NCBI GenBank assembly: GCA_944323925.1
Contig: CALUUI010000009.1
Location: 16,411 to 80,410, forward strand
From: Candidatus Gastranaerophilales bacterium
GTDB taxonomy: Bacteria > Cyanobacteriota > Vampirovibrionia > Gastranaerophilales > Gastranaerophilaceae
Length of the DNA: 64,000 bases
Reading direction: 5' to 3'
The notes below the pieces were generated by a model. The model had not been told where the DNA came from. It saw only the letters and a program-made list of their open reading frames with translations, and made no database searches. Position 1 is the first letter of the stretch. Each line of letters opens with the position of its first letter. The translations under genes were made by a program, and so were the position numbers. Below are positions 18,135 to 27,504 of the stretch, piece by piece.

Positions 18135-20015
18135 ATGAATAATAATAAAATATATGCTGTATTGTTATTAATTTTTTTGGCCGGCGGTGTAATCACTGCT
18201 GCCCCAGCAAAGAAGCAAATAAAAGTTACAAAGAATAATGTTGTGCAAGCAAGTAATAAGTCTCAGGTTTTGACTAAAAAACAGAAGGCTGCTGAGTTAC
18301 TTGAAAATTTAAGATATGCTGAAGCACAAAAGGTAATAGAAGAATTATTGGTTTCAGATAAGAATGATTTAGAAACAAATATTTATTATAATATTTACCT
18401 AATAAATGCCTCCAGATTAAATGAGACGCAGGATAATTTGGATAAATTGTTGCAAAAATATCCTAACAATTCTGACTTACACTTTCTTCAAGGTTTAGTA
18501 TATCTCAAACGTCCTGATACATCTGATATGAGTTATCGTAAAAATTCAGATTTTTATTTTAATAACGGGATAGAAGAATTACAAAAAGCTATAGAGTTAA
18601 ATAAAAACAATTATAAGGCATATAATGCTTTAGGTGTAGCATTGATGTCAGCAGAGAATTATGAGTTTGCAGAAGATAATTTTAAGGAAGCCTTGAGGAT
18701 AAAGTCTGATTATGCAACGGCATATGATAATTTAGGTACACTTTATTATCAACAGGGGAATTACGAAGTCGCCGAGAACCGATTTAATGAAGCAATAGCA
18801 AGAAATCCATATTGTTATACTGCATATTACCATTCGGCACGTCTAAAAGCAAAAGATGGAGAACTTTCTGCTGCATTAGAGCTGTTGGAAAAATCTATAT
18901 TAATAAATCCATCATTTGCATATGCATACAATTTGGCGGGTGAGATATACGCAAAGCAGCAAAATGAAGCTGCTGCGATTGTTAACTACAAGAAGGCAAT
19001 AGAATTATTACCTGAGTTTACAACGCCATATTTAAATTTGGCAAAATTGTATGAAAACAGGGCCGATAATGAGTTTGCATTAGAAAAGTTAAAAACCGTT
19101 GCCGGCATGGATAAAAATGCAGAGGCTATTTGTTTAAAAATAGCAGATATAGAACTTGCCAAAGGTGATTATGCGCAAGCAGAAAAGTACTATTCTGTTA
19201 TAACGCAAGAGTCAAAATTATATCAAGAGGCATTAAAGGGCTTGGCAGATACATATTGGGCAGAAGCAAAGGATATAATCTCAAACAGTCAGGTAGTATC
19301 GTCTGAGAAGTTATATCAAGCACGAGAAAAACTTGATTCTGCGATAGAGCTTAATCCATCAGATGTAGAGTTAAGATTAGCAAAATTAAAACTTGATAAA
19401 ATTATTGGTATAGAGCGTTCAGATAAAGAAATAAAAGCAATCATTGATTCCACACCAAATAGTGTTGCAGAATATGTTGTTAAAGGTGAAGCATATACTG
19501 TTGAAGGTGAGTTTGTATTGGCTCGTGACGAGTATAAAAAAGCATTGGATATGGCAAAGTCAGTGGACGAGTATAAATATCTAGCTGAGTTCTTTACGTT
19601 TAATAAAAACTATGACTTTGCTTTGGATGCTCTGAATAAGGCGGAGCTTATAAATCCAGTTGATAGACAAGTTTTGGATAATAGGGTTTATGTAAATAAA
19701 AAGATTGCAAAATCAGATGAATATTTTAAAGATGCAGTATATTTTAAAAAAGATGGTGATAAGTTCTTTGCAAATAAGTATTTAAAACGTGCTGTAGAGG
19801 AAAATCCTTCTAATATAGAAGCAAATAAACAACTTGCCAAAGTTTATAAAAAAGAAAAAAATTACAGAGCAGAATGTGCTTGTTATAAGCAAATTTTAGC
19901 GGCATCTACGAATGAAAGAGAAATAAAGAAATATACTAAAAGGGTTCTTAAATTAGAAAGAAAGATTAAGAATATTGAGAATAAAACAGGCTTTTGGTCG
20001 AGAATATTTGGTTAG
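18135..20015 (+). CDS. Secreted TPR-repeat protein
   Basis: 626 aa. A signal peptide (Lys at 5, hydrophobic core about 7-20, Ala-Ala-Pro-Ala site near 22-25) directs it across the inner membrane. The rest is largely tetratricopeptide repeats with the usual Gly/Ala/Tyr spacing and 'NP' turns (several between residues 140 and 330, more at 440-600), ending in a basic tail and a terminal aromatic segment. TPR arrays are protein-docking scaffolds, so a periplasmic or envelope assembly role is plausible; the partner is unknown. ATG follows a GGAGTAGCAGGGA ribosome-site region. It may be co-transcribed with the next two genes (31- and 1-base gaps). Confidence 0.85.
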   Translation: MNNNKIYAVLLLIFLAGGVITAAPAKKQIKVTKNNVVQASNKSQVLTKKQKAAELLENLRYAEAQKVIEELLVSDKNDLETNIYYNIYLINASRLNETQDNLDKLLQKYPNNSDLHFLQGLVYLKRPDTSDMSYRKNSDFYFNNGIEELQKAIELNKNNYKAYNALGVALMSAENYEFAEDNFKEALRIKSDYATAYDNLGTLYYQQGNYEVAENRFNEAIARNPYCYTAYYHSARLKAKDGELSAALELLEKSILINPSFAYAYNLAGEIYAKQQNEAAAIVNYKKAIELLPEFTTPYLNLAKLYENRADNEFALEKLKTVAGMDKNAEAICLKIADIELAKGDYAQAEKYYSVITQESKLYQEALKGLADTYWAEAKDIISNSQVVSSEKLYQAREKLDSAIELNPSDVELRLAKLKLDKIIGIERSDKEIKAIIDSTPNSVAEYVVKGEAYTVEGEFVLARDEYKKALDMAKSVDEYKYLAEFFTFNKNYDFALDALNKAELINPVDRQVLDNRVYVNKKIAKSDEYFKDAVYFKKDGDKFFANKYLKRAVEENPSNIEANKQLAKVYKKEKNYRAECACYKQILAASTNEREIKKYTKRVLKLERKIKNIENKTGFWSRIFG

Positions 20016-20046
20016 GATATTTTTAAATGTCGAGGTTTAATAAATT

Positions 20047-20337
20047 ATGAATATATTAGAGTCTTTTGAAATATTTTTTAGAGAGCCTTTGAGTATTTTA
20101 AAAACGAATATTATTCAAATAGTAGGAATAGATGCTGATAATTTTTTTGCAAAGGATTCTTCAGTAAGAGTTAATTTTACAAAAAATAAGACCCAAATAA
20201 CAGTGTTTAATAACATAAAATTATATAACTTATTGAGTTTAGCAACAGCAAGAAATAATAAACGAGTAGAAGCAAGAGCAATGTTAAAATCAGCTAAACC
20301 TGAATTTTTGAAGTTATCAATGAGTACAAGGAAATAA
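20047..20337 (+). CDS. Unknown 96-aa protein upstream of engB
   Basis: Not recognised. It is a small basic protein without a signal peptide. Residues 1-45 mix hydrophobic and acidic residues; the C-terminal part is Lys/Arg/Ala-rich, as in an RNA- or ribosome-contacting tail. It ends one base before the engB start, so it is probably translated with engB and could belong to the ribosome-assembly context. The ribosome site (GAGG, 11 bases upstream) is weakly placed. A real gene is likely because the frame is clean and the spacing tight. Confidence 0.65.
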   Translation: MNILESFEIFFREPLSILKTNIIQIVGIDADNFFAKDSSVRVNFTKNKTQITVFNNIKLYNLLSLATARNNKRVEARAMLKSAKPEFLKLSMSTRK

Positions 20338-20338
20338 T

Positions 20339-20917
20339 ATGCCAGATTATATATCAGGGAAATTTGTTATAAGTGCAGAAAAATTATCTCAATGTCCGAC
20401 ATTTGGATTACCAGAGTTTGCTCTATTAGGACGTTCAAATGTGGGAAAATCAAGTTTCATAAATAGACTAGCAAATAACAAAAAATTAGCTAAAACCTCT
20501 AATACCCCAGGGAAAACCAGATTGATTAATTTTTTTAATATGTCAGACAAGTTTGTAATAGCGGATTTGCCTGGGTATGGGTATGCAAAAATTTCAAAAG
20601 AAACACAGGCTGCGTGGCAAAGAAATCTGGAGGAATATTTACTTAACAGACAAGAAATAAAATCTTTAATTCAGTTTATAGATGCTCGTCATGATGTGCA
20701 AAAAAATGATATTCAAATGCGCGAGTGGGTCGATACTCATTCTTTGCCAATTTTTACAATAATGACAAAGGTCGATTATATAAAACGCTCGGATATCAGA
20801 AAAAAAATTGATAAAATAAAATCTGTCATTGGTGGTGAGGTCTTCCCATTCAGCGCAAATGACAGCTATTTTGTAGATAATGTAACAGAATATATATTGA
20901 GGTTGGGAAGTTTTTAG
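20339..20917 (+). CDS. engB: Ribosome biogenesis GTPase EngB (YsxC/YihA)
   Basis: A 192-aa TRAFAC GTPase needed for assembly of the large ribosomal subunit. G1 GRSNVGKSS lies at about 30-38, G3 DLPGYGYA near 79, G4 TKVD near 140 and the G5-like SAN near 173. The start motif of EngB (short beta-strand then 'LPEFALLGRSNVGKS') matches. ATG starts one base after the preceding stop. The gene ends 43 bases before the WYL regulator pair, which has its own ribosome site. Confidence 0.96.
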   Translation: MPDYISGKFVISAEKLSQCPTFGLPEFALLGRSNVGKSSFINRLANNKKLAKTSNTPGKTRLINFFNMSDKFVIADLPGYGYAKISKETQAAWQRNLEEYLLNRQEIKSLIQFIDARHDVQKNDIQMREWVDTHSLPIFTIMTKVDYIKRSDIRKKIDKIKSVIGGEVFPFSANDSYFVDNVTEYILRLGSF

Positions 20918-20960
20918 TTTTTGTGCTATATTAGAGAAGTAACGAGCGAGGAGAACTTTT

Positions 20961-21884
20961 ATGTATACCTTTCAGACTAAAGCTGAAGTAACACAAATTT
21001 CATTAACCGGAGCGAGGTTAATTGTAATTCTAAGTGCTTTAATGGTTGCGCCTCGCGATTTAAGCGAATTAAATAATGTTCTTACAGAATGTGGATTAGT
21101 TGATAAATACTACTCTGCAGATACGATCAGAATAGCTATTTCTACATTAAAGGCATTTGGATGTAAAATAGACAGACCTTGTAAATCTACAAAATTTAAA
21201 TATAGATTATCTTATCATCCTTTTTCCTTGTCTATTACAGATGAGGAGGTAAATGCGTTAAAAACTCTTTATTCAGGCATGACACGAAATGGGGATTATA
21301 AAGTAGCAATTCAGTATAATGAATTATTTAATATACTAATTGAGAATACTTTTGATGAAGAGGCTGCCGGAAAATTAAGAAATATAACTGCTTTCTATAA
21401 AATTAATCCAAATGTCTATGAAAAAATATTATCAGAGGATGGAAAGCATAATATTTTGACTATTCTATATTCTACTCCTTTAAAGCAAACAAGTACAAAG
21501 CAGTTTGTTTTTGGAAAAATTTTCTTAAAAAGTAATAAATTATATGTTGAAGGTTATGATGTAAATATAAATAAACCAGTTTGTTATAATTTATCAAGGA
21601 TAAAAGAAGTTATAAAGATAGAAAAAGGTGATAGTGATTATAAACCACAAACTTGTAAAATAAAATATTTATTAAGAAATTCTGATTATCATGTTATCTC
21701 ATCGGAAGCAGTTACAGAAAAAATGGAAGATGGTGTGTTAAAGGTAGAAGAAGTTTTTTCAAATAAGTTTTTTGCAGTACAGCATATACTATCTTTGGGT
21801 GCAGATTGTACAATTCTTGAGCCGGCGGATGTAAGAGAGGATGTAATCGGTAAGTTATTGGAGTTAAGTAAAATATATGAATAA
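20961..21884 (+). CDS. WYL-type regulator, first of a pair
   Basis: 307 aa. The N-terminal part (about 10-95) looks like a divergent winged helix (a helix-turn-helix around 'SADTIRIAISTLKAFGCKI'). The C-terminal part (about 165-300) has strands resembling a WYL ligand-sensing domain. It overlaps the next gene, a distant paralogue of similar build, by 8 bases. Adjacent WYL pairs such as PafB-PafC act as heteromeric regulators in other bacteria; that comparison is an inference. Position just upstream of the 2-oxoacid:ferredoxin oxidoreductase operon makes that operon a candidate target. The gene has a strong GAGGAG site 7 bases before ATG. Confidence 0.7.
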   Translation: MYTFQTKAEVTQISLTGARLIVILSALMVAPRDLSELNNVLTECGLVDKYYSADTIRIAISTLKAFGCKIDRPCKSTKFKYRLSYHPFSLSITDEEVNALKTLYSGMTRNGDYKVAIQYNELFNILIENTFDEEAAGKLRNITAFYKINPNVYEKILSEDGKHNILTILYSTPLKQTSTKQFVFGKIFLKSNKLYVEGYDVNINKPVCYNLSRIKEVIKIEKGDSDYKPQTCKIKYLLRNSDYHVISSEAVTEKMEDGVLKVEEVFSNKFFAVQHILSLGADCTILEPADVREDVIGKLLELSKIYE

Positions 21885-22737
21885 AATTAATGTAGCATCA
21901 CTGAGAGTACTTCAGATGCTCCAATTATTATTTGAAAAAAGTTATACAATGAACGAATTAACGCAAGCGTTAAGTAATGTATCAGGTGAACGTTGTACAA
22001 ATTTCCTTTTGAGTAAGTATATAAATACTTGCAGATATTGCGGAATGGATATTCGCAAAGTAGATGGAAAATATACATTGCTAAAATTACCTTTTGGTAT
22101 AGAATTTTCAGATAACGTATTAGAGTTATTTGAGAAGATAAATACGTATTCTTCACAAATGAGGCTTGGTAAGAATGTAAGAGCATATAATTCATTAATA
22201 GCCAAGATTAATAGAAGATCCGGACGTTATTATTCAAAAGTAGAGGTACCGGATGAAGACAGGTATATAAAAGATTTTGAGTTCGCATTAGAAAACGGTT
22301 GGAAGGTAAATATAAAATATAAGAACAATGCAGAAATTGAGGATATTTTGTGCGAACCTTTGGAAATAGCCTGTGATGGTTATAAGCTAGCTGTTGTCGT
22401 TAGTTATCTGGGAGAAAAGAAGAAGATATTGTATTCTGATATTGAAGAAATTACGGTTTCTGATATTAAATCGTCAGGTAATATGCTTTCAACGTCAGTC
22501 ATTTTTACGCTAAAGAATGCATTAGCAAAGCGTTATACATTAAGACCAGATGAGAAGGTTGTAGGAATTGCAGATGACGGTTCAATAACGATTCTAAATA
22601 AAACAGAGGATAAGCAATCACTTTTGAACAGGTTATTGAAGTATGATAAGATGTGTGAAGTAATATCGCCAAGGATGTATCGTAAAGAGATGAAAAATCT
22701 AATAAATAAAACCCTTTCAAATTATGATATTGTTTAA
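21877..22737 (+). CDS. WYL-type regulator, second of a pair
   Basis: 286 aa, built like its upstream neighbour: N-terminal helix-turn-helix candidate (about 5-70), linker, then beta-rich WYL-like domain (about 130-215) and a C-terminal extension (WCX-like, about 225-280). The start lies within the end of the first gene, so translation is coupled and equal amounts of both proteins are expected. The stop lies 43 bases before the ferredoxin subunit gene, and no terminator separates them, so autoregulation together with the redox operon is possible. Confidence 0.7.
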   Translation: MNKINVASLRVLQMLQLLFEKSYTMNELTQALSNVSGERCTNFLLSKYINTCRYCGMDIRKVDGKYTLLKLPFGIEFSDNVLELFEKINTYSSQMRLGKNVRAYNSLIAKINRRSGRYYSKVEVPDEDRYIKDFEFALENGWKVNIKYKNNAEIEDILCEPLEIACDGYKLAVVVSYLGEKKKILYSDIEEITVSDIKSSGNMLSTSVIFTLKNALAKRYTLRPDEKVVGIADDGSITILNKTEDKQSLLNRLLKYDKMCEVISPRMYRKEMKNLINKTLSNYDIV

Positions 22738-22780
22738 AAAACAGTATGCTTGTAGTAATATATTCCAAGGGAGTATGGAT

Positions 22781-22990
22781 ATGGCTCATATAAAAATAGA
22801 TGAAAACAGATGTAAAACTTGTTATCTTTGTATCGAAACTTGTCCCAAAGGCTTAATAAAAAAGAGCAACAGGGTGAATAAGCTAGGTGAATATACAGTA
22901 GAATTTGTAGATGAAAAAAAAGAATGTATAGGTTGCGCAATGTGTGCAATGCGTTGTCCTGATGTAGCAATTGTAGAGGTTCATAAATAA
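22781..22990 (+). CDS. 2-oxoacid:ferredoxin oxidoreductase delta subunit (4Fe-4S ferredoxin)
   Basis: A 69-aa two-cluster ferredoxin: CKTCYLCIETCPKG (about residues 10-23) and CIGCAMCAMRCP (about 48-59) each supply four cluster ligands. It passes electrons between the catalytic subunits and external ferredoxin. The start at 22781 is chosen because AAGGGAG lies 7 bases upstream; a longer frame back to 22724 would add an unrelated N-terminus overlapping the WYL gene. The order delta-alpha-beta-gamma with tiny gaps is typical of KorDABC/Vor operons. Confidence 0.94.
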   Translation: MAHIKIDENRCKTCYLCIETCPKGLIKKSNRVNKLGEYTVEFVDEKKECIGCAMCAMRCPDVAIVEVHK

Positions 22991-22992
22991 AA

Positions 22993-24063
22993 ATGGCAAA
23001 AGAATTAATAAAAGGTAATTTTGCGATAGCACAAGCTGCATTGAATGCAGGTTTACAGTGCTATTTTGGATATCCAATAACTCCGCAAACTGAAATTGGC
23101 GAATTTTTAAGTTTAAAAATGCCTCAGATGGGATTAGGATATGTAAGTGCAGAAAGTGAAGTTGCTGCAATAAACATGGTTTTAGGTGCTTGTTCCACTG
23201 GAGCAAAGGCAATGACAACATCTTCATCTTGTGCTGTAGCTTTGATGCAAGAGGCCTTAGCGTATGCAGCGTCAGACGAGTTACCAATAGTACTGGTAAA
23301 TGTTATGCGTGCCGGTCCGGGGTTGGGATCTATTTATCCGGCTCAGGGTGATTATTATCAAACGGTATATGGTGGTGGAAATGGTGATTATAGAATGGTT
23401 GTTTATGCACCTTCTACTGTTCAAGAGTGTATTGAATTGACATATAAAACTTTCTATACTGCTCATAAGTACCGTACACCTGTTACTTTACTTGCGGATG
23501 GACTTTTAGGACAGATGATGGAGCCTGCAGAGTTTACTCCTTATCCGTATCCTGAAGTTGATAGTTCAAGTTGGGCTTTGACAGGAGCAAAAGACAGAGG
23601 TGGAAGAACAATTTGTTCTTATGGTCCTGATGAGCAAAAACAGATTAAACATGTATTTAGCTTATTTGAAAAATACAAACTTATTTCAGAGAGAGAAGTT
23701 ATGTATGAAGAATATATGACAAATGATGCTGACTTTTTAATGGTTGGTTTTGGTAGTTTAGCAAGAAATATAAAAGCAGCTGTTAGAAAGCTACGAGAGC
23801 AAGGTATCAAAGCAGGCATGTTACGTCCGATTACGTTGTTCCCATTCCCGGAAAAGAGAATATCAGAATTAGCAAGTCAATGCCGAGAGGTTATGACGGT
23901 TGAGATGAATATGGGGCAAATGTATACAGATGTTCGTCTTGCCGTTAATGGAAAGACAAAAACTTCTTTATTGAATATTCGTCCGGTTGGAGAGTGGATG
24001 AGTGTTGAAGAAATAGTTGATGCAGTTATTAATTCTACGGAGAAAGTATATGCTAGTATTTGA
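22993..24063 (+). CDS. 2-oxoacid:ferredoxin oxidoreductase alpha subunit (VorB/KorA)
   Basis: 356 aa. The alpha subunit carries the pyrimidine-binding half of the thiamine diphosphate site: YPITPQTEI near residue 25 and the ESEVAAINMVLGA stretch near 53 are typical. The C-terminal part has the transketolase-C-like fold (GFGSLARNIKAAV near 250). With the other three subunits it decarboxylates a 2-oxoacid oxidatively to acyl-CoA, reducing ferredoxin. The sequence looks closest to VorB (branched-chain oxoacids) or KorA (2-oxoglutarate); I cannot decide the substrate. It starts 2 bases after the ferredoxin gene and overlaps the beta gene by 14 bases. Confidence 0.93.
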   Translation: MAKELIKGNFAIAQAALNAGLQCYFGYPITPQTEIGEFLSLKMPQMGLGYVSAESEVAAINMVLGACSTGAKAMTTSSSCAVALMQEALAYAASDELPIVLVNVMRAGPGLGSIYPAQGDYYQTVYGGGNGDYRMVVYAPSTVQECIELTYKTFYTAHKYRTPVTLLADGLLGQMMEPAEFTPYPYPEVDSSSWALTGAKDRGGRTICSYGPDEQKQIKHVFSLFEKYKLISEREVMYEEYMTNDADFLMVGFGSLARNIKAAVRKLREQGIKAGMLRPITLFPFPEKRISELASQCREVMTVEMNMGQMYTDVRLAVNGKTKTSLLNIRPVGEWMSVEEIVDAVINSTEKVYASI

Positions 24064-24793
24064 AACTCCAAAATCGTTTAAAAAAGACTTTAGATATTCA
24101 TTTTGTAAAGGTTGTGATCATGGTATAGCAATCAGGCTTGTTGCTGAACTAATAGATGAATTGGGTTTAAAAGAAAAAACAATTCTTACAACTTCAATAG
24201 GTTGTTCTGTAACAATGTATGATTTTATGGATCTAGACTGTATAGAAGCGCCTCATGGTAGGGCATTGGCAGTAGCAACAGGTGTAAAACGTGCATGTCC
24301 TGACAAGTTTGTATTTACATATCAAGGTGATGGTGATTTCGCTTCAATAGGATTGGCAGAATCAATGCATGCTGCACTTCGAGGTGAATCTTTAACTGCG
24401 ATTTGTATAAATAATACAACCTATGGTATGACCGGTGGTCAATTAGGTCCTACAACGATGATGGGACAAATTACAACAACTTCTCCAATGGGTAGAAATC
24501 GTGAGTATTATGGATATCCGATTCATATAGCCGAACAAATAGCTATGTGCGATGGAACAGCCTATAGCGCAAGAGTTTCGCTTGATTCCGTTCCAAATAT
24601 CAGGAAAGCAAAAGCTGCTATTAAAAAGGCTTTTGAGGCACAGTTAAAGGGATTGGGACTTGGTTTTGTAGAGATATTATCAACTTGTCCTACGAACTGG
24701 AATATGACTCCTAGTGAAGCTCACGAGCATGTTAAAAATAATATGACAAAAACTTTCCCGTTAGGGATATATAAAGATGTTACAGAGGAATAA
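24050..24793 (+). CDS. 2-oxoacid:ferredoxin oxidoreductase beta subunit
   Basis: 247 aa. The beta subunit binds thiamine diphosphate: FCKGCDHGIA (near residue 16), the APHGRALAVATG stretch (near 65) and the cofactor motif GDGDFASIG (near 93) followed by NNTTYGMTGGQ (near 121) are diagnostic. I use ATG 24050 (GGAG 7 bases upstream) rather than an earlier in-frame codon at 24017, because the family begins close to this point. It overlaps the alpha gene by 14 bases, so translation is coupled. Confidence 0.94.
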   Translation: MLVFETPKSFKKDFRYSFCKGCDHGIAIRLVAELIDELGLKEKTILTTSIGCSVTMYDFMDLDCIEAPHGRALAVATGVKRACPDKFVFTYQGDGDFASIGLAESMHAALRGESLTAICINNTTYGMTGGQLGPTTMMGQITTTSPMGRNREYYGYPIHIAEQIAMCDGTAYSARVSLDSVPNIRKAKAAIKKAFEAQLKGLGLGFVEILSTCPTNWNMTPSEAHEHVKNNMTKTFPLGIYKDVTEE

Positions 24794-24797
24794 ACAA

Positions 24798-25346
24798 ATG
24801 GAAGAAAATTTTATATTTGCAGGTTTTGGCGGACAAGGAATATTGTTAGCAGGTAAAATCCTTGCAAATGCTTTTATGCTTGAAGGTAAGAATGTTACTT
24901 GGTATCCTTGTTATGGTGCCGAAATGCGTGGTGGTACAGTTAATTGTGAAATAGTTGTTAGTAATGATGAAGTTAGTTCTGTTCATAAAAAAGACACAGA
25001 TTTTGCTATTGTTCTTAATCAGCTTTCTTTTGACAAATTTGTATCAAGGGTTAAGGCAGGCGGGACAATAATAGCAAATTCATCTTTAGTAAAAACTTTA
25101 AAACCGCGTTCTGATATCAAGTATATTTTTGCACCAATAACTGAAATTGCACAAAAATTGGGGGAATTAAAAACGGCTAATATTATATCATTAGGTGTTC
25201 TAGCTTCTGCTTGCCATCAGCTTACTACTGATAGTTTGTATAAGGCGATTGACTATGTTTTACCTGCTCATAGAAAGAATTTGCTCCAGCTAAATCTAGA
25301 GGCTTTAAACCTTGGCTTTGGGCTTGTTGCTCCACAAGCTGTTTAA
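24798..25346 (+). CDS. 2-oxoacid:ferredoxin oxidoreductase gamma subunit
   Basis: 182 aa, the small gamma subunit: FAGFGGQGILLAGK at the N-terminus and WYPCYGAEMRGGTVNCEIVVS near residue 37 are conserved in KorC/VorG. Start ATG 24798 is preferred over 24777 because GAGG lies about 9 bases upstream and the protein then begins just before the conserved turn. It is last gene of the operon; a terminator follows. Confidence 0.94.
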   Translation: MEENFIFAGFGGQGILLAGKILANAFMLEGKNVTWYPCYGAEMRGGTVNCEIVVSNDEVSSVHKKDTDFAIVLNQLSFDKFVSRVKAGGTIIANSSLVKTLKPRSDIKYIFAPITEIAQKLGELKTANIISLGVLASACHQLTTDSLYKAIDYVLPAHRKNLLQLNLEALNLGFGLVAPQAV

Positions 25347-25368
25347 TTATCAGTGATTGGAAATTTAT

Positions 25369-25398
25369 AAAAAAAGCTCCTGTTTAAGGAGCTTTTTT
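25369..25398. terminator. Bidirectional terminator
   Basis: AAAGCTCC and GGAGCTTT form a stem with a 7-base loop, flanked by A and T runs. It ends the oxidoreductase operon and, read on the other strand, lies directly at the end of the GH38 gene. Confidence 0.9.
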
Positions 25399-27490
25399 AT
25401 GTGTAAATATAGTTGTAAATCTGATTAAGTGGTCTATTGCATTCTTTTTTATCGTCAAAAAATAACCAGATTTCTTGCTCAATAGTTTTTAAAAGTTGTA
25501 AATCAGGTGTTTCAATAGGTGGACCTGCAGGAGTGGTTCTAGATGAATTTTGGGGGTTAGATATAACACCTGTTGACCTTAAAAGACTTAGTCTAAGTTC
25601 ATTTTTAAACACTTCGTATTGAGTTACACCTTTTAGTACTGCTCCTACGCCATTAGCAAAAACAAGCCTTTGGCAAGGCGCAGTATTTGTTTTTGCTTCT
25701 TTTCCCTTTTTATTTGGTAGATTTTTTCTTATATCATAATTCGGATTAAAGGTTCTTTTAATTATTCTATCCATATCTTCAGAAAAGGTTTCATTTATTT
25801 CCTTGTCTAATTCCAAGCACATTAAAAGATGGTGATTCTTCTTTTTGTTGTTTATTATGAACTTGAATTTTGGATATAAACTATTTGCATCAAGAGATAG
25901 CTCCAGCTTTATATTATTTTCATATTTGACTTCAAGTGTACAGCGTAGAGGCGATACAAATTTTAGTTTTGAGGAGAGTATATTTATTATTTCTCCTTTA
26001 TCATTTTTAACAGGCCCTCGATTATAGCTGTCTCCGTTGTCTTTGTAATCTTTAAGTACAATTTGTACATTTTTATCATTTGATGAAAAATGTATTGATT
26101 TCCCAACTTTTATTTCTACCAGTCCCTTTATTTGATTATTTGTGGCTTTTATCGGTGTATATTTAGATGGTGCCATTTTACATTCATTAGCAGGTGGAAC
26201 GTCCTGTACATACTCAAGTACGGTATAGATATTTTGGTAATCTTCCGTAATTGGAATTTTGTTAGTGTCATTTAGCAGGTAGTCAGGAAATCCTTTTCTT
26301 TTTTGGTAAATAACATCGCTTTTTTGTGGCTTGTATTTCTCAAGTTCAATTACACCGCTAAATTTTTCATTACTTAAGTTTATAATCTTATCGGAAATAT
26401 TTTTTCTAAATTTTATTTCAGAAATGATAGTATTAGCAATTTGAAGAATTTTCTTATAACGAATTAAGTTTTCTTGATGCGTTTCATCTGTTGAACATCC
26501 GCAAATACTGTCGTGAGCTTGATTTTGTAATAAAAGTTTATAGCTGTATTCAATTAGTCTACTGTATTCGGTATTAAAGTTGTAAAAATTGACGAGTTTA
26601 TCAGCTCTTGTTAATTCATGTGTACATATAATATTTAGTCTTTTTAAATCAGCTCTTGATGAATAAGAGCCTTCTAATGTAAAGGTTAGGGAATTATCTC
26701 TTAATTCTCCTTGATATATAGTTTTGTGGTTATTTTTGACGGCATTAATATAGTCAAAGATTGAACCAAGCTCTATTTTGTACTCGTTAAGATATTCATT
26801 AACTGAATCAATTTGCTCTTGAATATTTGTTTGAATACCCAAATGATCAGCTCCAATTGGTAATAATATTATATTAGATGATTTTTGTGCTATTTTATCA
26901 AGGTTATTTTTTAAAAATTCAGCTTTTTTTTCAATACTTAAATCAGAAGAAAAAATATCCATAAAATATCCTCTGATAAGATTGATGGCATTTATTTGGG
27001 TACCATTTTCATCCTGCCATATAAATTCAGCAGGCAAGTCTTTGCAGCCTCTCCAGACAAGACACTCATTAATATTAAAATCTTTTAAGATTTTAATAAC
27101 GCCTGCCGAATGTCCGAAAGTATCCGGTAAATAGCCTGTAAACTCTGTACAACCGAATTCTTTAGCTATATTTAAACCGTATTCCAGATTTTTGCGGAAT
27201 AAAGTTTCACTTGTTAAAAACTCATCAATAAGACAATAAAAAGGTCCGATAAAGAGTTTTTTTTCTTTAATAAGTTGTCTGATATTTTCTTCTTTTTCAG
27301 GTCTTATCTTTAAGTAATCCAACAGCGCAACGACTTGACCGTCAAAATAAAATGAAGGAATTAAGTTATTGTTAAGAGCATCAAGAATTTCATCAAAAAC
27401 TCTTAAAAGCCTCATTCTAAAGATTTCGAATTCCCGATACCATTCTCTATCCCAGTGAGAGTGGAGATATGCAATAACATTTTTTTTCAC
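25397..27490 (-). CDS. Glycoside hydrolase family 38 alpha-mannosidase-like
   Basis: 697 aa. The N-terminal HSHWDREW motif (about 11-18) supplies zinc ligands. The GYLPDTFGHS motif near 119 holds the nucleophile Asp of GH38. NQAHDSICGCSTDETH near 325 is the usual third zinc-site region. No signal peptide is present, so the enzyme is cytoplasmic and probably trims imported mannosides or mannosylglycerate-type compounds. The beta-rich C-terminal half is poorly conserved. It lies 14 bases behind purA and probably shares its transcript, an odd partnership with no obvious pathway link. Confidence 0.88.
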   Translation of the reverse strand: MKKNVIAYLHSHWDREWYREFEIFRMRLLRVFDEILDALNNNLIPSFYFDGQVVALLDYLKIRPEKEENIRQLIKEKKLFIGPFYCLIDEFLTSETLFRKNLEYGLNIAKEFGCTEFTGYLPDTFGHSAGVIKILKDFNINECLVWRGCKDLPAEFIWQDENGTQINAINLIRGYFMDIFSSDLSIEKKAEFLKNNLDKIAQKSSNIILLPIGADHLGIQTNIQEQIDSVNEYLNEYKIELGSIFDYINAVKNNHKTIYQGELRDNSLTFTLEGSYSSRADLKRLNIICTHELTRADKLVNFYNFNTEYSRLIEYSYKLLLQNQAHDSICGCSTDETHQENLIRYKKILQIANTIISEIKFRKNISDKIINLSNEKFSGVIELEKYKPQKSDVIYQKRKGFPDYLLNDTNKIPITEDYQNIYTVLEYVQDVPPANECKMAPSKYTPIKATNNQIKGLVEIKVGKSIHFSSNDKNVQIVLKDYKDNGDSYNRGPVKNDKGEIINILSSKLKFVSPLRCTLEVKYENNIKLELSLDANSLYPKFKFIINNKKKNHHLLMCLELDKEINETFSEDMDRIIKRTFNPNYDIRKNLPNKKGKEAKTNTAPCQRLVFANGVGAVLKGVTQYEVFKNELRLSLLRSTGVISNPQNSSRTTPAGPPIETPDLQLLKTIEQEIWLFFDDKKECNRPLNQIYNYIYT

Positions 27491-27504
27491 TAAAACCTCA
27501 TAAA

